Program-made: the position numbers and the translations under genes
In this document: positions 60,472-61,597 of the stretch, piece by piece
Numbering within the stretch: the first letter of the stretch is position 1
How the letters are laid out: every line of letters starts with the position of its first letter
NCBI RefSeq assembly: GCF_014199445.1
Contig: NZ_JACIJS010000001.1
Location: forward strand, 602,193 to 663,789
DNA: 61,597 nucleotides
Origin: Rubricella aquisinus
Lineage (GTDB): Bacteria; Pseudomonadota; Alphaproteobacteria; Rhodobacterales; Rhodobacteraceae
Direction: 5' to 3'
Notes under the pieces: model-generated
What the model saw: only the letters and a program-made list of their open reading frames with translations
The model's database searches: none
What the model was told of the DNA's origin: nothing

Positions 60472-61140
60472 TCAGAAATCGAGGTTCGCATAATGGGACG
60501 GTACGGTAAAACCGGGCACCGTGTCATTCAAAAGCGGGCGGAAGGACGGGCGGGATTTGATCCGCGCGTACCAATCCTTGACGGCGGCATTGCGGCCCCA
60601 ATCCACATCGTTGATGTAATCGAGACACGATAGATGCGCCGCCGCGCTGATATCGGCAATCGTGAGCGCCTCCCCGGCGAGCCAGTGCCGCCGCTCCAGT
60701 AGCCACCCCATGTAGTCGAGGTGATACTTGATATTGGCCGAGCCTGCGCGGATACGCGCGCCGTCAGGATAGCCTGACTTCATCAGCTTCTTGTTGACCC
60801 GCTCCTGAAGCAGGTTCTCGGTAACTTCCCGTTGAAACTTGATGTCGAACCACGCGGCCAATCGCCGTGCTTCGGCCCTTTGCGCAGGATCCCGCGGCAG
60901 CAGGCGCGGCTCCGGGATGGTTTCCTCAAGATATTCAAAGATGGCGGTGGAATCCGACAGGGTCGTGCCGTTGAGTTGCAGGACGGGGACTTGCCCGGCG
61001 GGGCTGAGCAGCAGAAAATCCATCCGCCGCTCCCATGGCCGCTCTTCCACCAGATCGACGCCGGACACCTTCTTCTCACCCAGCACGATCCGAATTTTCC
61101 GGCTGAAAGGAGAGAGGGGAAGATGGAACAACCGGTTCAT
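60472..61140 (-). CDS. Glutathione S-transferase family protein
   Basis: 222 residues from the ATG at 61140 (MNRLFHLPLSPFSRKIRIVLGEK); ATG 61152 adds four. The N-terminal thioredoxin-like half has the S-P-F-S-R glutathione-site region, the cis-Pro loop GQVPVLQLNG and the E/D-S motif LSDSTAIFEYLEE. The C-terminal helical half ends with DISAAAHLSCLDYI. Class and substrate are not determined. It heads a tight three-gene unit with queG and the SDR gene. Confidence 0.9.
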   Translation of the reverse strand: MNRLFHLPLSPFSRKIRIVLGEKKVSGVDLVEERPWERRMDFLLLSPAGQVPVLQLNGTTLSDSTAIFEYLEETIPEPRLLPRDPAQRAEARRLAAWFDIKFQREVTENLLQERVNKKLMKSGYPDGARIRAGSANIKYHLDYMGWLLERRHWLAGEALTIADISAAAHLSCLDYINDVDWGRNAAVKDWYARIKSRPSFRPLLNDTVPGFTVPSHYANLDF

Positions 61141-61265
61141 GAGCGCACACATTCTTATGAGTCGTTTCGGCTTGTGTGCCTTGATGCCCCGTTTGATGCA
61201 AGTGCTCTCCCGCCCGTCGTTCAGTCGCTTGCGCTCCTTCCTCCCGTTGGGGTGAGGGCGAGAAA

Positions 61266-61288
61266 CAAACGCTGCGGGGCAGCGTTTG
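61266..61288. repeat. Hairpin CAAACGCTGC-GGG-GCAGCGTTTG
   Basis: A 10-bp perfect stem with a 3-base loop, about 125 bases upstream of the GST start on the minus strand. It is terminator- or REP-like with no T-run. Confidence 0.6.
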
Positions 61289-61365
61289 CGCCCGAACGCG
61301 CGGAATGGAATGAAGCGCCGGGAAAGGCCGGCTGCGCCGCGAGAAAGAAAGATTGCACTGAGGTG

Positions 61366-61391
61366 TTTGAGGAACAGGCCTGTTCCTCAAA
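61366..61391. repeat. 26-base perfect palindrome
   Basis: TTTGAGGAACAGG directly followed by its reverse complement CCTGTTCCTCAAA, with no loop. GGTG/CACC extend it with one bulged base. The absence of a loop suits a dimeric protein-binding site or cruciform better than a terminator. Confidence 0.7.
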
Positions 61392-61597
61392 TCACCCTTT
61401 CAATTGTGGGGTTACGATTCGCCCGCGCGTCAAGGCCGCTCGTTCCTCGGACCTTGACCCACGGCCGAATCGCGGTGGCCGCTCTTACTTCACCAAGTCC
61501 AATTCACTGTCCCTGATTTGGTTGAAGCCTTCGTCTTCAGACGAAAAAGCCGCGCTTCAGCGCGAAACTTTTGCTACATTGGTATCCTCCGGAAAAA

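Larger units (their letters stand above)
61141..61597. other. Non-coding window end, dense in inverted repeats
   Basis: 457 bases without a convincing gene up to the right edge. It contains CAAACGCTGC-GGG-GCAGCGTTTG (61266-61288), a 26-base perfect palindrome (61366-61391), nested arms CGATTCG/CGAATCG (61415-61421, 61466-61472) around GTCAAGG/CCTTGAC (61429-61435, 61452-61458), and two small TTCA-loop hairpins near 61530-61565. ORFs here overlap these structures and look like chance. Confidence 0.6.

Overview
The window looks like chromosomal DNA of a marine-type alphaproteobacterium of the Rhodobacteraceae (Roseobacter/Rhodobacter group). The reasons are high GC in almost all genes, a DNA polymerase IV with an N-terminal zinc-finger extension, a persulfide sensor of the SqrR/BigR type, an Mrp-type antiporter operon, a cyanide-insensitive bd oxidase and short dispersed hairpin repeats that I recall from this family. 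I see no tRNA, rRNA, CRISPR array, insertion sequence or prophage.

Layout. 1-3.4 kb: the start of a YjbH-like gene leaving the window, creatinase, a preQ1-I-type riboswitch in front of the queuosine-precursor transporter yhhQ, a very small ORF enclosed by a Shine-Dalgarno/anti-Shine-Dalgarno stem, and arfB. 3.5-9.3 kb: SqrR-like regulator divergent from a c-type cytochrome, ppk2, an Lrp/LysE pair, dinB and a candidate sRNA. 9.4-19.6 kb: housekeeping genes (hrpB, meaB, rpmB, cobB, a tyrosine phosphatase, lepA), a tandem pair of small secreted Cys-rich proteins, and an AT-richer orphan gene beside a palindromic repeat. 19.8-27.9 kb: cydAB and mnhABCDEFG, all on the minus strand. 28.1-31.2 kb: an OxyR-like regulator without the redox cysteines, gshA and very small genes.

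31.2-45.1 kb is a galactoside utilisation locus. An IclR regulator and an ABC ATPase run leftward. A ten-gene rightward operon encodes a solute-binding protein, two permeases, GH36 alpha-galactosidase, an IlvD/Edd sugar-acid dehydratase, an SDR sugar dehydrogenase, 2-keto-3-deoxygalactonate kinase, the aldolase DgoA, an SMP-30 lactonase and GH42 beta-galactosidase. Together these cover import, hydrolysis and a De Ley-Doudoroff route from galactose to pyruvate and glyceraldehyde-3-phosphate.

45.2-53.4 kb: rsmE, ubiA, an OmpA/BON envelope protein with a coiled-coil partner, a P-loop protein, a methyltransferase, selO and apt. 53.5-58.5 kb is the most unusual part: a winged-helix/TPR regulator faces a two-gene operon made of a PAP2/haloperoxidase-fold protein starting with sixteen perfect Asn-Val-Gly repeats and a subtilisin-family protease without a visible signal peptide. 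58.6-61.1 kb: an epimerase-like SDR, queG and a glutathione transferase. The last 0.45 kb is non-coding as far as I can see and dense in inverted repeats.
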